NCBI GenBank assembly: GCA_023423045.1
Contig: JAFAGA010000052.1
Location: 1-64,000, forward strand
Source of the DNA: Bacillota bacterium
GTDB lineage: Bacteria; Bacillota; Clostridia; Lachnospirales; Lachnospiraceae
DNA: 64,000 bases
Direction of reading: 5' to 3'
Made by a program: the position numbers and the translations under genes. Shown here piece after piece: positions 8,856-18,103 of this stretch (positions are counted from its first letter, which is position 1; each line of letters starts with the position of its first letter). The notes under the pieces were generated by a model. The model made no database searches. It was given only the letters and a program-made list of their open reading frames with translations, and was not told where the DNA came from.

Positions 8856-9335
8856 ATAACCACCCCTACTGGGCCCACCGGTCCTGCCGGACCTCCCGGA
8901 AAGTGTTCCAAATGCCTGGCCGCTTTTCATGAAGATGAGTTGGATTATTTATGGAGAGCCACTATTCCATTTCCCTGGAAGTGTGATTTTATAGACGGCG
9001 ACTGCATTAGCTTCCTACCTTCCGATTGCGGTAAAATCCGCCTGGCACCAAATAAGTATTATAACATCTCCTTTTCTGTTAACATTTTATCCGCGGGAAA
9101 CACAAGGCAAAATCTCGTCATTGGCCTAACCTCTTCCTCCTGCGGACAGGAAACTGATTTATTTACTTATTATAGCCCAAATTATGCGTACTGCCCTTCA
9201 CCCTTTACCTTATCCTCCGGCAGCTTCCTATTTTCGACCCATGGATACCAGGAGGAGGTATTGCTTTCTCTATCCCTGTTCCATCCCAGCGCCGTTCGGA
9301 CCGGACAGTCCCATCTGTCGATCCTATGCCAATAA
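8856..9335 (+). pseudogene. Collagen-like (BclA-type) protein, 5'-truncated
   Basis: The frame opens right after a stop codon, with no start codon or ribosome binding site, into a short Gly-X-Y piece (PTGPTGPAGPPG). About 150 residues follow that look like a small beta-rich C-terminal domain. NISFSVNILSAGN, the IGLTSSS segment and the closing LSLFHPSAV resemble the TNF/C1q-like tips of exosporium collagen-like glycoproteins. The N-terminal part and nearly all of the collagen stalk are missing. A TTG at 8940 could be used but has no good signal. I treat it as a decayed spore-surface gene. Confidence 0.55.
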
Positions 9336-9396
9336 TATGAAATCAATGTCAATTAGTAAAGACAGTTAATAATAAGATCGCCCCTAAATTTCAGAG

Positions 9397-9427
9397 TACC
9401 CGAAGACCTGTTCCGTGTTTTCGGGTA
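9397..9427 (-). terminator. Inverted repeat after the MFS gene
   Basis: Arms TACCCGAA and TTCGGGTA with a 15-base loop lie 17 bases beyond the stop of the minus-strand MFS gene. There is no long T run, so termination is only likely. Confidence 0.5.
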
Positions 9428-9443
9428 TTGGGGGGTATGAAAA

Positions 9444-10739
9444 TCAAACAGAGGCAGCTCTGTTTTTGCCGCCCTTTTGTTGAATGCTGAACAGTAGTGC
9501 CATGGCCAACAGCAGCAGGCCGGACAGGGCCAGCACTACACCCATTCCCGCCTGAGGGCCCGCTCCAAAGATACAGTGCAGGAGCCCGGCGGAACCCTCG
9601 CTCATCATCGGCGTAAGCACACGATCCGTGAGCGGGCCGATTAGCAGGAAGGACAATGGTGCCGTGCCGCCCGAAATCTGGTAAACAATCGAAAAGACCC
9701 TGCCCTGCACCTGCTGCGGAACGCGGTTCTGCAACTCTGTATTAAACAGGGCGCCTGCAATCGGCAGCGGTATCATCAGGAAAAACAGTGCCACAATCAT
9801 AAGAATTGGTTCCCTGGCCACCCCAAAAATAAACGTCCAAATTCCATTCCATGCGATGGACAAAATGAACAGGGCGGTACTTCTGTTTCCGATGTTCTTA
9901 ACAGCCAAAAACGCCGCACCCATTAGCACGCCAATGCTCATCAGGCTCATACCGAGCGAGAGCATGGACGGGCCCACGCCGGAGGCAATAAGATAGGGCG
10001 TAATCAGCTCCAAGGGGCCGTTCCATAAAAAGTTGAGCAACCCAAAAAACACAGCAAAAAACAAAAGGTAGGAGTGGCACTTGAGGTAGCGAAATCCCTC
10101 CATATTTCCCTGCTCCGGCTGCTCCGCATCGGACAGCTCCTGTCCCACGCGTGGAATGCGCGCAAGGCCCAGTATGGCCATGGAAACGCAGAAAGATACC
10201 ATATCAAAGGCGATAACGCTCACAAGTCCCCACCGGAAGAAAAGCAACCCCGCAATGGCAGGCGCTGCGATGCCGGCCAACGGGAACAGCATCTCCTTCA
10301 CCGCATTAACCCTATGCCGGTTGCCCTCATGCGTCAGGGGTGCAACCGTGGCTTCAGCAGCCAGGCCTTGCAACGAGGCAAACAGCCCCTGCACAATCAC
10401 CACCGCATACAGCATTGTGGTGGTAAACATGCCAAGTGAAATGCACACAGCAAGAAAAACAGAACCGATTGCCTGTACCGTGTCAGCCAGTATCATCAGC
10501 GTTTTGCGGGAGAACTTATCTACAATCATACCCACAAAGGGATTGAGCAAAAGCACCGTCACTTCTTGAAAAAATGGAATGAGCAAAATCTCCGTCGTCT
10601 TGCCTGTTTGTTGAAACAACCAGATACCCAGTGCAAACGCAGTGCACCTGCTCCCTACCAGGGAAATCCCCTGTGCCAGCATAAGACGAAAAATGGAGCT
10701 GCGGATGGCCGCAACCAAAAAAAGCTTTCTCTTTTTCAT
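9444..10739 (-). CDS. MFS transporter, drug-efflux type
   Basis: A 431-residue proton-driven exporter of the major facilitator superfamily. About twelve hydrophobic segments are visible, with the loop 2-3 motif GMIVDKFSRKT and the N-terminal FRLMLAQGISLVGS seen in macrolide-efflux (MefA-like) and related transporters. AGGATA lies close to the start and AAGGAGAGG further upstream. The gene stands alone, transcribed towards the collagen-like remnant. The substrate cannot be read from the sequence. Confidence 0.85.
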   Translation of the reverse strand: MKKRKLFLVAAIRSSIFRLMLAQGISLVGSRCTAFALGIWLFQQTGKTTEILLIPFFQEVTVLLLNPFVGMIVDKFSRKTLMILADTVQAIGSVFLAVCISLGMFTTTMLYAVVIVQGLFASLQGLAAEATVAPLTHEGNRHRVNAVKEMLFPLAGIAAPAIAGLLFFRWGLVSVIAFDMVSFCVSMAILGLARIPRVGQELSDAEQPEQGNMEGFRYLKCHSYLLFFAVFFGLLNFLWNGPLELITPYLIASGVGPSMLSLGMSLMSIGVLMGAAFLAVKNIGNRSTALFILSIAWNGIWTFIFGVAREPILMIVALFFLMIPLPIAGALFNTELQNRVPQQVQGRVFSIVYQISGGTAPLSFLLIGPLTDRVLTPMMSEGSAGLLHCIFGAGPQAGMGVVLALSGLLLLAMALLFSIQQKGGKNRAASV

Positions 10740-10988
10740 ATTATCCTAAATACCTCTCCTTATAATATCCTCACTTAAAATAATATCATTAGATAAATTT
10801 GAATAGCAACCTCAAACATTTTTGCCAAAAAAAATATACCATTAATCTGAACTATTCATAGTGATACAGAAAAGATATTTTGATCCTTTTTTATTATGGA
10901 GCGAAAAAAGTTTTCATGATTCAAAAAAGCCCAACTGATGAAATATCAGTCAGGCATATCCGTCTCAGCAGGCAAAGCCCCTTGTCCC

Positions 10989-11807
10989 TTACAGTTCATC
11001 ATAGGTCCTCTTTAAAAGCAGCGCATCCGCCTCCAGCAAAGGTCCCTCGGAAATCACGCAACCCCTGACATCAAAATCCTTCAAAGCCTTCAGGCAGTCA
11101 GCATATTGAAAATCACTTTCCGAAAGGGGAAGATGATGCCGCTCCCCTTTTTCGCTGTAATGGATTCCGCTGATATGGATATGGAGATCCTCCATGGCGG
11201 GCCTCCCAAGCTCCTGCTGCACATATTTCAGCAGCCTGGCAAAATCCTCATACCCTTTCAGGCCTCCGTTGCTTCTGGCGTGGATGTGAGAGAAATCGAT
11301 ACAGAGCTTACAGCTCGGTATCTCCCTGCATAACGCCACAAGTTCCTCCAGGGTTCCGAACTGGGTTCCTTTTCCGGTGGTTTCCAGCCGGTAATCCACG
11401 CCCCGGTGTGTCAGCTTCTGCAGCGTCTCTTTGACAACACCATAAGCCTCTTCCCTTGTGGATTTAAGATAATATCCCGGATGAAAAATCAGGCTTCTTC
11501 CATTTACCTTCAACAGCCCCTCTTCTCCTTTGCGGATCCGCTCCAGGGATTGTTCTCTTTTCTCTTGCTCCTGCGCATTCAGATTGATATAGTAAGATCC
11601 GTGAGCGGATAGATAGAAATCATTCTCCTCTTTTGCCCTTCTTATGCCGTCCTTGTTCTTGTCCGTTACATTCACGCTGCGCACAAACAACAGCTCCATA
11701 GCATCCAGTCCGATGGATTTGAGATAGGGGATGGCTGTTGCATAATTTATATTTTTAATCCCGCTGTTGATCGGCAGTCCTGATATTCCGAATAGCAGTC
11801 GTTCCAT
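10989..11807 (-). CDS. Endonuclease IV-like TIM-barrel protein (xylose isomerase-like)
   Basis: A 272-residue AP endonuclease family 2 / sugar isomerase-like barrel. Likely metal ligands follow the endonuclease IV order: SAHGSYYIN, FHPGYY, LETTGKG, CIDFSHIHAR, HIHISGIHY with GERHHLPL, and the C-terminal ISEGP. This fits a Zn-dependent AP endonuclease (Nfo-like), although related barrels act on sugars. The start has GGAGTAATGAT before it. It lies 21 bases downstream of alanine racemase on the same strand, so the two may be cotranscribed. Confidence 0.75.
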   Translation of the reverse strand: MERLLFGISGLPINSGIKNINYATAIPYLKSIGLDAMELLFVRSVNVTDKNKDGIRRAKEENDFYLSAHGSYYINLNAQEQEKREQSLERIRKGEEGLLKVNGRSLIFHPGYYLKSTREEAYGVVKETLQKLTHRGVDYRLETTGKGTQFGTLEELVALCREIPSCKLCIDFSHIHARSNGGLKGYEDFARLLKYVQQELGRPAMEDLHIHISGIHYSEKGERHHLPLSESDFQYADCLKALKDFDVRGCVISEGPLLEADALLLKRTYDEL

Positions 11808-11828
11808 ATCATTACTCCATAGTATTGT

Positions 11829-12962
11829 TTAATTTATATAGATTCGGGGAACCCGGCTTCCTATTCCCGTCAGGATTTCATAATTAATGGTTCCCAGCTT
11901 TGCGGCCAATTCCGTTGCAGTGATGGTATCCCCTCCCTGCGTTCCTATGAGCACCGCTTCATCGCCGCGGTAACCTTCTCCGTCCTTTCCAAGAGACACC
12001 ACCGTGTGATCCATGCTGATATTTCCCACTACCGGGTATCTGCGCCCATGGATCAGCACCTCGCTCTTATTGGAGAAGCCCCGCAGATATCCGTCGCCGT
12101 AACCGATCAGAAGCGTTACCGCACGTGTATCCTCATCCGAAACCCAGGTCCGGCCGTAACCGACGGAGGTGCCCTCCAAAATCACCTTGAAATAGGTTAT
12201 CTTTGCCCGCAGGGAAAGTGCAGGCTCAAGCTGCGCTTCGTTTTCCGTAAATTCCGAGGGATGGTAGCCATACAGCATAATTCCCGGCCTTACCGCATCC
12301 AGATGGCTTTCCGGAAGCCTTAGTATACCCGCACTGTTAGCAATATGGACCATGGGCCGCTTAATATCATGTTTTTCATAAAAGTGGATTGCCTCCATAA
12401 AGCGCTCCAGCTGCAGATTTGCAAATTCCAGATCCGCACCATCCGCAGTGGCAAAATGAGAAAACACCGAGATAACATCGCAGACCCCGGACAGGGAGGC
12501 CGCTTCCAACAGCTGGGGCGCAGAGGTATCCCGAACACCCACTCTCATCATGCCGGTATCAATCTGCAGATGGATTCTGGCACGCTTTCCCAGGGCTCTG
12601 GCAACCTCCTCCACCTCCTCCAGCGCAGTGATGGAGGAAACCGTGATATCAATATTATGCAGTAAGTATTCCTTGATATGTGGCTTTAAAAAGGCTCCGG
12701 TGACAAGAATGGGGGCCGTTATTCCCGCCTCTCTCAGCATCACACCTTCCTCCACGAATGCAACGCCTAAATAATCGGCTCCTTCCGCAATCAAATGTTC
12801 CGAAACCCTGACAATCCCATGCCCATAGGCATTGGCCTTCACCATCGCGATGACTTTCTTCCCGGGCGCTTTTTGCTTCACTACCTCCAGATTATGGCTT
12901 ATGCGGCCAAGATCCACAATTGCTGCTGCACGGTCATATAAATCAGAAATATTAGTCTTCAT
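11829..12962 (-). CDS. alr: Alanine racemase
   Basis: PLP enzyme that converts L- to D-alanine for peptidoglycan, or in spore formers for germination control. The PLP lysine is at about 42 in MVKANAYGHG. The barrel continues with QIDTGMMRVGV, and the C-terminal domain has the substrate-side tyrosine in VGYGRTW and the ISMDHTVV loop. I use ATG 12962, with AGAGGT eight bases upstream, giving 377 residues, a normal length; an in-frame ATG at 13040 lacks a ribosome site. The LysM/GH18 gene lies just upstream on the same strand, so a spore-linked role is possible. Confidence 0.93.
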   Translation of the reverse strand: MKTNISDLYDRAAAIVDLGRISHNLEVVKQKAPGKKVIAMVKANAYGHGIVRVSEHLIAEGADYLGVAFVEEGVMLREAGITAPILVTGAFLKPHIKEYLLHNIDITVSSITALEEVEEVARALGKRARIHLQIDTGMMRVGVRDTSAPQLLEAASLSGVCDVISVFSHFATADGADLEFANLQLERFMEAIHFYEKHDIKRPMVHIANSAGILRLPESHLDAVRPGIMLYGYHPSEFTENEAQLEPALSLRAKITYFKVILEGTSVGYGRTWVSDEDTRAVTLLIGYGDGYLRGFSNKSEVLIHGRRYPVVGNISMDHTVVSLGKDGEGYRGDEAVLIGTQGGDTITATELAAKLGTINYEILTGIGSRVPRIYIN

Positions 12963-13115
12963 AATTTCAACCTCTAATCCAGTATATTCTATTATCCTGC
13001 TCATCGAATCTGTGATTTCTTCAAATACTTTACCTTGCATTATAGTCCAAACCCATTTGCAAGTAAATGCTTATCCGCAATTAATTTCACGAATTGGTTA
13101 CAGTTCAGCCGGCGG

Positions 13116-14411
13116 TCAGGGTTCCGGCAGAACTTTATTTATATTATACTGACAGTTAATCACCAGCCACATCTGTGTGAAGTAGTTCATGATATTCCAG
13201 ATCCCAGCCCCCTGAATACCGTATTCCGGTACAAATCCTACTAATGCATTGATGCTTCTTGCATCGCTGAACCACACAATATGTCGATTCTCACCTCCCA
13301 AAGCCGGGGCGTAATACTCGAAATACGGGGCCTTAGAACTTTCATCAAACAAAATAGTCGCACCTGTCTGTACCGCCAATTCCATCACCGCATCGTGCGA
13401 TAAGGAATTTGCCCTTGTAACTCCAAAAATATAGGGTTCCTTCCAGTCATAACCTATCACAGAGATTCCGGAATATATTTTCTCCCGGGGTATCATTGTA
13501 ACTGCAGTCTGGAGCAGGAGATCGGTCAGATAGGCAGAAGTTACCGCACTAGGAGGTCCTGCATAGGATCCCCAGCCATAGGATAGAATTTGTATATAAT
13601 CCGCCTGCCCTCCCAAAACCGTATAATCTATCTCCTCAAAGGATATCGCACTGGCAGTTACGATTATTCTGGGAGTTAAGGTGATGAACAGCATATATCC
13701 CTCTGCTTTCAGGCGGGCGGATAATTTGGATATAAAGTTCTCATAAGCTACTCTGTTTTGCTGATTTATGCCTGCCAGAGATATATTTAACCCATAGTAT
13801 CCCTTTTCTCTCAGAATACTCAGAATGGCATTCACATGTATTTCTAAATTATCTTCATTATATAAGACGCTGTTCACAACCTCAATATCGCTTGTTCCCT
13901 GGTAAGTCAGGGTAGACAGGGACATGAAGGGAGCGACACCATATTCCTTCGCTGTCCTGATAATCTCCGCATCATCACTTCCTACAATTTCACCTGCCCA
14001 AACCGTTCTGTAATTAAATATTGTCAAATAGGTTAAAAACGGAAGCGTCCTTCTCAGGACATCCATGTTTATAAAGGGGTAGGTATATGCATTGATGGAG
14101 AGATTTCCCTGAGTGTCATAGCGAATTACAACGGTCTCCCCTTGATAAAAAACTTCTCTTCCCATAAAAAAGGGATTGTTTCTCAGCAGCTGCATCCTTG
14201 TCACTCCGAAGGCCCTGGCAATACTCTCCAGGGTATCTCCCTCCTGCGTAATATATATCTGTTCAGGATATGTGATCACAATCGTCTGACCGACAACCAA
14301 ATTTTCCGGATTGAGCAGTCCGTTTTCTTCCACCAGCCTCGTTACTGAAACATTATAATCTTCCGCAATTTTATAAATCGTTTCACCGCGTTCTACAACA
14401 TGAATTATCAT
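13116..14411 (-). CDS. LysM-GH18 protein, SleL/YaaH-like, without catalytic acids
   Basis: Two LysM peptidoglycan-binding repeats (about 1-47 and 51-97) precede a GH18 barrel (about 105-425), the layout of spore-cortex hydrolases SleL/YaaH. The GH18 active strand normally reads like DGxDxDxE. Here, at 205-214, it is YYGLNISLAG, so both acidic positions and the catalytic Glu are gone. The rest of the barrel is intact, including SYGWGSYAGPP and the closing AGIWNIMNY strand. It is probably a cortex-binding but non-hydrolysing protein. No signal peptide is seen, as usual for this family. GAGGACGCT precedes the start. Confidence 0.85.
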   Translation of the reverse strand: MIIHVVERGETIYKIAEDYNVSVTRLVEENGLLNPENLVVGQTIVITYPEQIYITQEGDTLESIARAFGVTRMQLLRNNPFFMGREVFYQGETVVIRYDTQGNLSINAYTYPFINMDVLRRTLPFLTYLTIFNYRTVWAGEIVGSDDAEIIRTAKEYGVAPFMSLSTLTYQGTSDIEVVNSVLYNEDNLEIHVNAILSILREKGYYGLNISLAGINQQNRVAYENFISKLSARLKAEGYMLFITLTPRIIVTASAISFEEIDYTVLGGQADYIQILSYGWGSYAGPPSAVTSAYLTDLLLQTAVTMIPREKIYSGISVIGYDWKEPYIFGVTRANSLSHDAVMELAVQTGATILFDESSKAPYFEYYAPALGGENRHIVWFSDARSINALVGFVPEYGIQGAGIWNIMNYFTQMWLVINCQYNINKVLPEP

Positions 14412-14469
14412 AGCGTCCTCGATTTATTCATTTTATTAAATTATATGTCTGCCGCCGGCTGCTATTTCC

Positions 14470-16752
14470 TCAATTTCGTAAACTAATCTCTCCGTTCCAC
14501 AACTCTTCACTGCTGTCGCTGATTATTAACTCAAAGGTTCCCGGTTCCGCAACATATCTCATCTCGTGATTCCAATAAGAGAGCTTCTCCGCTGTCAGAA
14601 CAAAAACTCCTTCTACCGTCTCGCCCGCCGGCACCCATAACTTATCAAAGGCTTTTAGTTCCCTCACTCTCCGGGTTACTGTGGCCTGGATATCCCTCAG
14701 ATAGAGCTGGGGAACCGCATACCCATCCATCTTACCGGTATTGGTAACGGAGAAGCTGATCTTGACGCCTGCCTCTTCCACCTCCGAAGCTGTGAACTCC
14801 TTCCTGTCAATATGAAAATCATCATACTGAAAGCTGGTATAGCTCAAGCCATGACCAAAGCAGTAAAGCGGCTCCTTCCCTGCATCATAATAATTCCTCG
14901 TATATGAATCCTTATAGTTATAATAGATCGGCAGCTGTCCTGTATGACTGGGCACAGACACCGGCAGCCGTCCGCTGGGATTCTCCGCCCCGCATAAAAG
15001 CCGGGCGATCGCCTTGCCTCCCCAAGGTCCGTTATAAAAGCTGCAAAGCACTCCGTCGGAAAGTTCTGCTGCTTCTGTTACAGCATAGGGGCGTCCCTGC
15101 AGCAGCACGGTTATAACCCTGCTGCCTGTTTTTGCAACTGCCTGTATCAGCTCCTTCTGCAGCCCGGGAAGCTCCAGATTAGCACAATCCACACCTTCCC
15201 CGCAATCCATGGATATCTTTCCTCTGGATATCACAGCTCCGTTCTTGTCAAAGGCCGCTTCACCAAAACGACTGGAGGAACCGCCAAGCACCAGAATCGT
15301 AAGATCACTGGAGGCCGCAAGCTCTACCGCCTCCGTAAACTCTTCCCGGCTCCCGTCAAACAGGCCGCAGCCCCTGCTGTATCTTATCTCTACCTTGGCT
15401 CCCGCCTCCCGGACCATATCCTGAAGTCCTTTTAAGACGGTAATTCCTTCTCCTTCCCGGATGGGTGGAGTATAGTCTCCCAACTGATGATAGATCTCAT
15501 CGGCATTGGGTCCGATCACCGCAATGGAGCGAAGCTTCTCTAACTTAATGGGCAGAATCTGATCCTTATTCTTCAACAGCACTGCTGATTCCAGCGCAAG
15601 CCGGTAGGACTGGGGATGGCTTTCAATGGAGTAATTTGCCACATCTTTATTTTCATCCAGGTAAGGCTGTTCGAACAGGCCGCGTTCAAATTTGAGCATC
15701 AGTACCCGAAGAACCGCCCGATCCAGTTCCTGCATTGTGACCAGACCGCGTTCCACCGCTTCTTCCAGCAGACCGAAGGCTTCATCCCACAGTCCGATAT
15801 CCACTCCCGCTTTCAGAGCAGTCGCCCCGGATACCGTCCGGTCACCGGTCATACAATCCAACCGGTCAATTGCCACTCCATCCGACATCACCACGCCTGA
15901 AAAGCCCAGCTCTTCCCGAAGAACCTTCGTAAGGAGCCAGTGGCTTGCATGGCAGGGAATACCGTCAATCTCATTATAGGCGGCCATAACTCCCTTCACT
16001 CCGGCATCCACACTTGCCTTCACTGCGGGCAGATGGATCTCACGCAGCTCCCTTTCTCCGATTCTTGCCGCACTTGCATTGATTCCACCGGTTCCTTCTC
16101 CCTGGGCGCAATAATGCTTGGCAACCACCGCAACGCCCTTCTTCTGGATGCCGGTTACCGCCGCTTTGGCGAACTCCGATGCAAGGTAAGGATCTTCACC
16201 GAAGCATTCCTCACTTCTGCCCCAGCGGGGATCCCGAAGGATATCCAGCGTTGATACCAGTGCCAGGTCAACTCCCAGCTGCTTCAGCTGCTCTCCGCAT
16301 ACCTCATATGCCTCCTCCAACAGCTCCGGATGGAAGCTTGCACCGGAGCATAAGTTTACCGGAAGCAGATATCCATCCAGCGCCTGATGTCCATGAGGAC
16401 ATTCGCTGCTTAGGAGCATGGGGATACCCAGCCTGGAATGCTCCATCACATATTTCTGTACCTGATTATATGCTTTAACCGCTAAATTTCCTGTTAATCC
16501 GCTATCATAAGTCTTACCCGACCAGGGATCGGCCCGGTATAATCCATATAACACCCCAAGGCCGCTGTATTTCTCCACTTCCTCCTTAAACTCCCGGGAT
16601 AATTCAATCTCCTCTCCCCGGCGTTCATAGATAGAAAAACCATATAACCTTTGATTTAGCTGCCCTGCCTTTTCCTTCAGCGTCATGTGCGACAGCAGAT
16701 TTTCCGCCCGCTCCCTGGCAGAGAGCGCAGAATTTTGATACAATTGAGGCAT
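14470..16752 (-). CDS. Beta-glucosidase / beta-xylosidase family GH3
   Basis: A 760-residue glycoside hydrolase that removes sugars from the non-reducing end of beta-linked oligosaccharides. The N-terminal (alpha/beta)8 domain has DPRWGRSEECFGEDP, AKHYCAQGEGTGG and the nucleophile Asp at about 291 in GVVMSDGVAI. The second alpha/beta domain contains IGPNADEIYHQLGDYTPP, and a fibronectin III-like domain closes the protein. No signal peptide, so probably cytoplasmic and fed by transporters. AGGAGGG precedes the start. Beta-glucosidase is likeliest; xylosidase activity is possible. Confidence 0.92.
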   Translation of the reverse strand: MPQLYQNSALSARERAENLLSHMTLKEKAGQLNQRLYGFSIYERRGEEIELSREFKEEVEKYSGLGVLYGLYRADPWSGKTYDSGLTGNLAVKAYNQVQKYVMEHSRLGIPMLLSSECPHGHQALDGYLLPVNLCSGASFHPELLEEAYEVCGEQLKQLGVDLALVSTLDILRDPRWGRSEECFGEDPYLASEFAKAAVTGIQKKGVAVVAKHYCAQGEGTGGINASAARIGERELREIHLPAVKASVDAGVKGVMAAYNEIDGIPCHASHWLLTKVLREELGFSGVVMSDGVAIDRLDCMTGDRTVSGATALKAGVDIGLWDEAFGLLEEAVERGLVTMQELDRAVLRVLMLKFERGLFEQPYLDENKDVANYSIESHPQSYRLALESAVLLKNKDQILPIKLEKLRSIAVIGPNADEIYHQLGDYTPPIREGEGITVLKGLQDMVREAGAKVEIRYSRGCGLFDGSREEFTEAVELAASSDLTILVLGGSSSRFGEAAFDKNGAVISRGKISMDCGEGVDCANLELPGLQKELIQAVAKTGSRVITVLLQGRPYAVTEAAELSDGVLCSFYNGPWGGKAIARLLCGAENPSGRLPVSVPSHTGQLPIYYNYKDSYTRNYYDAGKEPLYCFGHGLSYTSFQYDDFHIDRKEFTASEVEEAGVKISFSVTNTGKMDGYAVPQLYLRDIQATVTRRVRELKAFDKLWVPAGETVEGVFVLTAEKLSYWNHEMRYVAEPGTFELIISDSSEELWNGEISLRN

Positions 16753-16796
16753 TTGAAACCCTCCTTAATTTTGTTTTTAGTATTTGATTATTGATA

Positions 16797-17894
16797 TTAT
16801 AAGGCACTTTTGCGCAGATAAGCCATCTCTGCCGCATTTATATAATAGATATAGTCCTCTTCTGTTGGGGCGGCCTGAAAATTCGGGTTACAACAGCCGC
16901 ATCTCCAAATCTGCTTGTCTCTGAAATGGTATGATATTCCGGAGACACAGCCGTTTCCTCTTTTCATACAGCCGTTATCGCTTTGCATAAAAGTATAAAT
17001 GACGCTTTCCGGACAGGCGGAAGCATATTCAACCACTTTTTCCATATCAGAGATCCGGAAGAAAAGCCGAAGCTCGGTCTCCATGCTGGCCAGCCAGAAT
17101 ATGGAATTCGCATTCCTCTTACAATCGGCCTCTTTGTTATAGTATCGTATTTGAGGTCCCTCATTCCATACCTGTGTGTTAAAGAAATAATTTCTGTTGC
17201 TTAGTTCATTATGTATCTGCTGCGCAATCCTTTTATCCCGGTCGGATTTTAACAAATCAGACACGAAATCTGCTCCGTTGCCGAAGTCTGCGGTACTCCA
17301 ATCATCTGCAAACAGCTTATAATTCATCCTGCAAAAATCACTCAGCCTGTCTGTTTTTTGAGCCTTTACCGCCAGCACATGTAGAGTGGAGATCAAATTT
17401 TCATTATCAGGGTAACGGACAATAATATAATCCGTCTCCCCTCTTGTCCTGCCCCCTGGCAGCCCGTCCATCATGAAACCGTAATCCTCCAGGATTTTGA
17501 GATGAGCATTTAGATTTGTTATCTTAAGCTCTTTGCATCTCTGCATAAGCTCATGCATCGGGACACACAGCTCTCCCCTTTGCTTCACGCTTCCTGAGCA
17601 TCCCAGGGCATACAGGATATGGGCATATTGATAGGACGCCTTGCGGGACCGTCTTGCTTCGTTGGAAAAATAGTCGTATTGACTTAAATCAAATACCGGC
17701 AGGAGCATCTTTTTTGCATCCTGTGCCATATCATTGTATGTGGAAAAGAATACCCTGTAAAGCTCTTTATACCCATTCATCAGTTCCTCCCGACCGTAGG
17801 GCTTCTCATATACCTCATGTATAGGAAAAGCATCGGGATAGGTTATCAATTCCTTTTTCCTTAATTCAGACCATCGTTCTGTCCAATACTTCAT
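16797..17894 (-). CDS. Unrecognised 365-residue protein with C-terminal cysteines
   Basis: I do not recognise the family. The start ATG 17894 has GGAG six bases upstream; the longer TTG-initiated frame to 17951 has none. The middle (residues about 115-165, KELKITNLNAHLKILEDYGF) looks like a winged-helix or helix-turn-helix segment. The C-terminal quarter has a cysteine cluster (NGCMKRGNGC, then WRCGCCNPNF) that could bind metal. It lies 45 bases beyond the start of the GH3 gene on the same strand. A Fur/PerR-like box lies about 90 bases upstream. A sensor or regulator is possible but not shown. Confidence 0.7.
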   Translation of the reverse strand: MKYWTERWSELRKKELITYPDAFPIHEVYEKPYGREELMNGYKELYRVFFSTYNDMAQDAKKMLLPVFDLSQYDYFSNEARRSRKASYQYAHILYALGCSGSVKQRGELCVPMHELMQRCKELKITNLNAHLKILEDYGFMMDGLPGGRTRGETDYIIVRYPDNENLISTLHVLAVKAQKTDRLSDFCRMNYKLFADDWSTADFGNGADFVSDLLKSDRDKRIAQQIHNELSNRNYFFNTQVWNEGPQIRYYNKEADCKRNANSIFWLASMETELRLFFRISDMEKVVEYASACPESVIYTFMQSDNGCMKRGNGCVSGISYHFRDKQIWRCGCCNPNFQAAPTEEDYIYYINAAEMAYLRKSAL

Positions 17895-17983
17895 AATAGA
17901 CTCCATTCCGCCGTTATGCCCGGCATAAAAGTAATCAAAGCAAAATTCCAAATTATTAAATTAAGTATAAACAATTAGTCAAT

Positions 17984-17998
17984 TGATAATGATTATTA
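17984..17998. promoter_or_regulatory. Fur/PerR-like 7-1-7 box
   Basis: TGATAAT, one base, then ATTATTA matches the Fur 7-1-7 consensus at all but one of the 14 arm positions. It lies between the divergent genes 16797-17894 and 18104-18622. The region is AT-rich, so chance is possible. Confidence 0.35.
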
Positions 17999-18103
17999 TT
18001 TACTCAATTAAATGGCTATGATATTATAAAACTATCAAAACAGGAAAATAATTTTATAATCCGATCTAAGGAACAAAAAGTACAAACGAAAGGAGTTTAC
18101 CAT

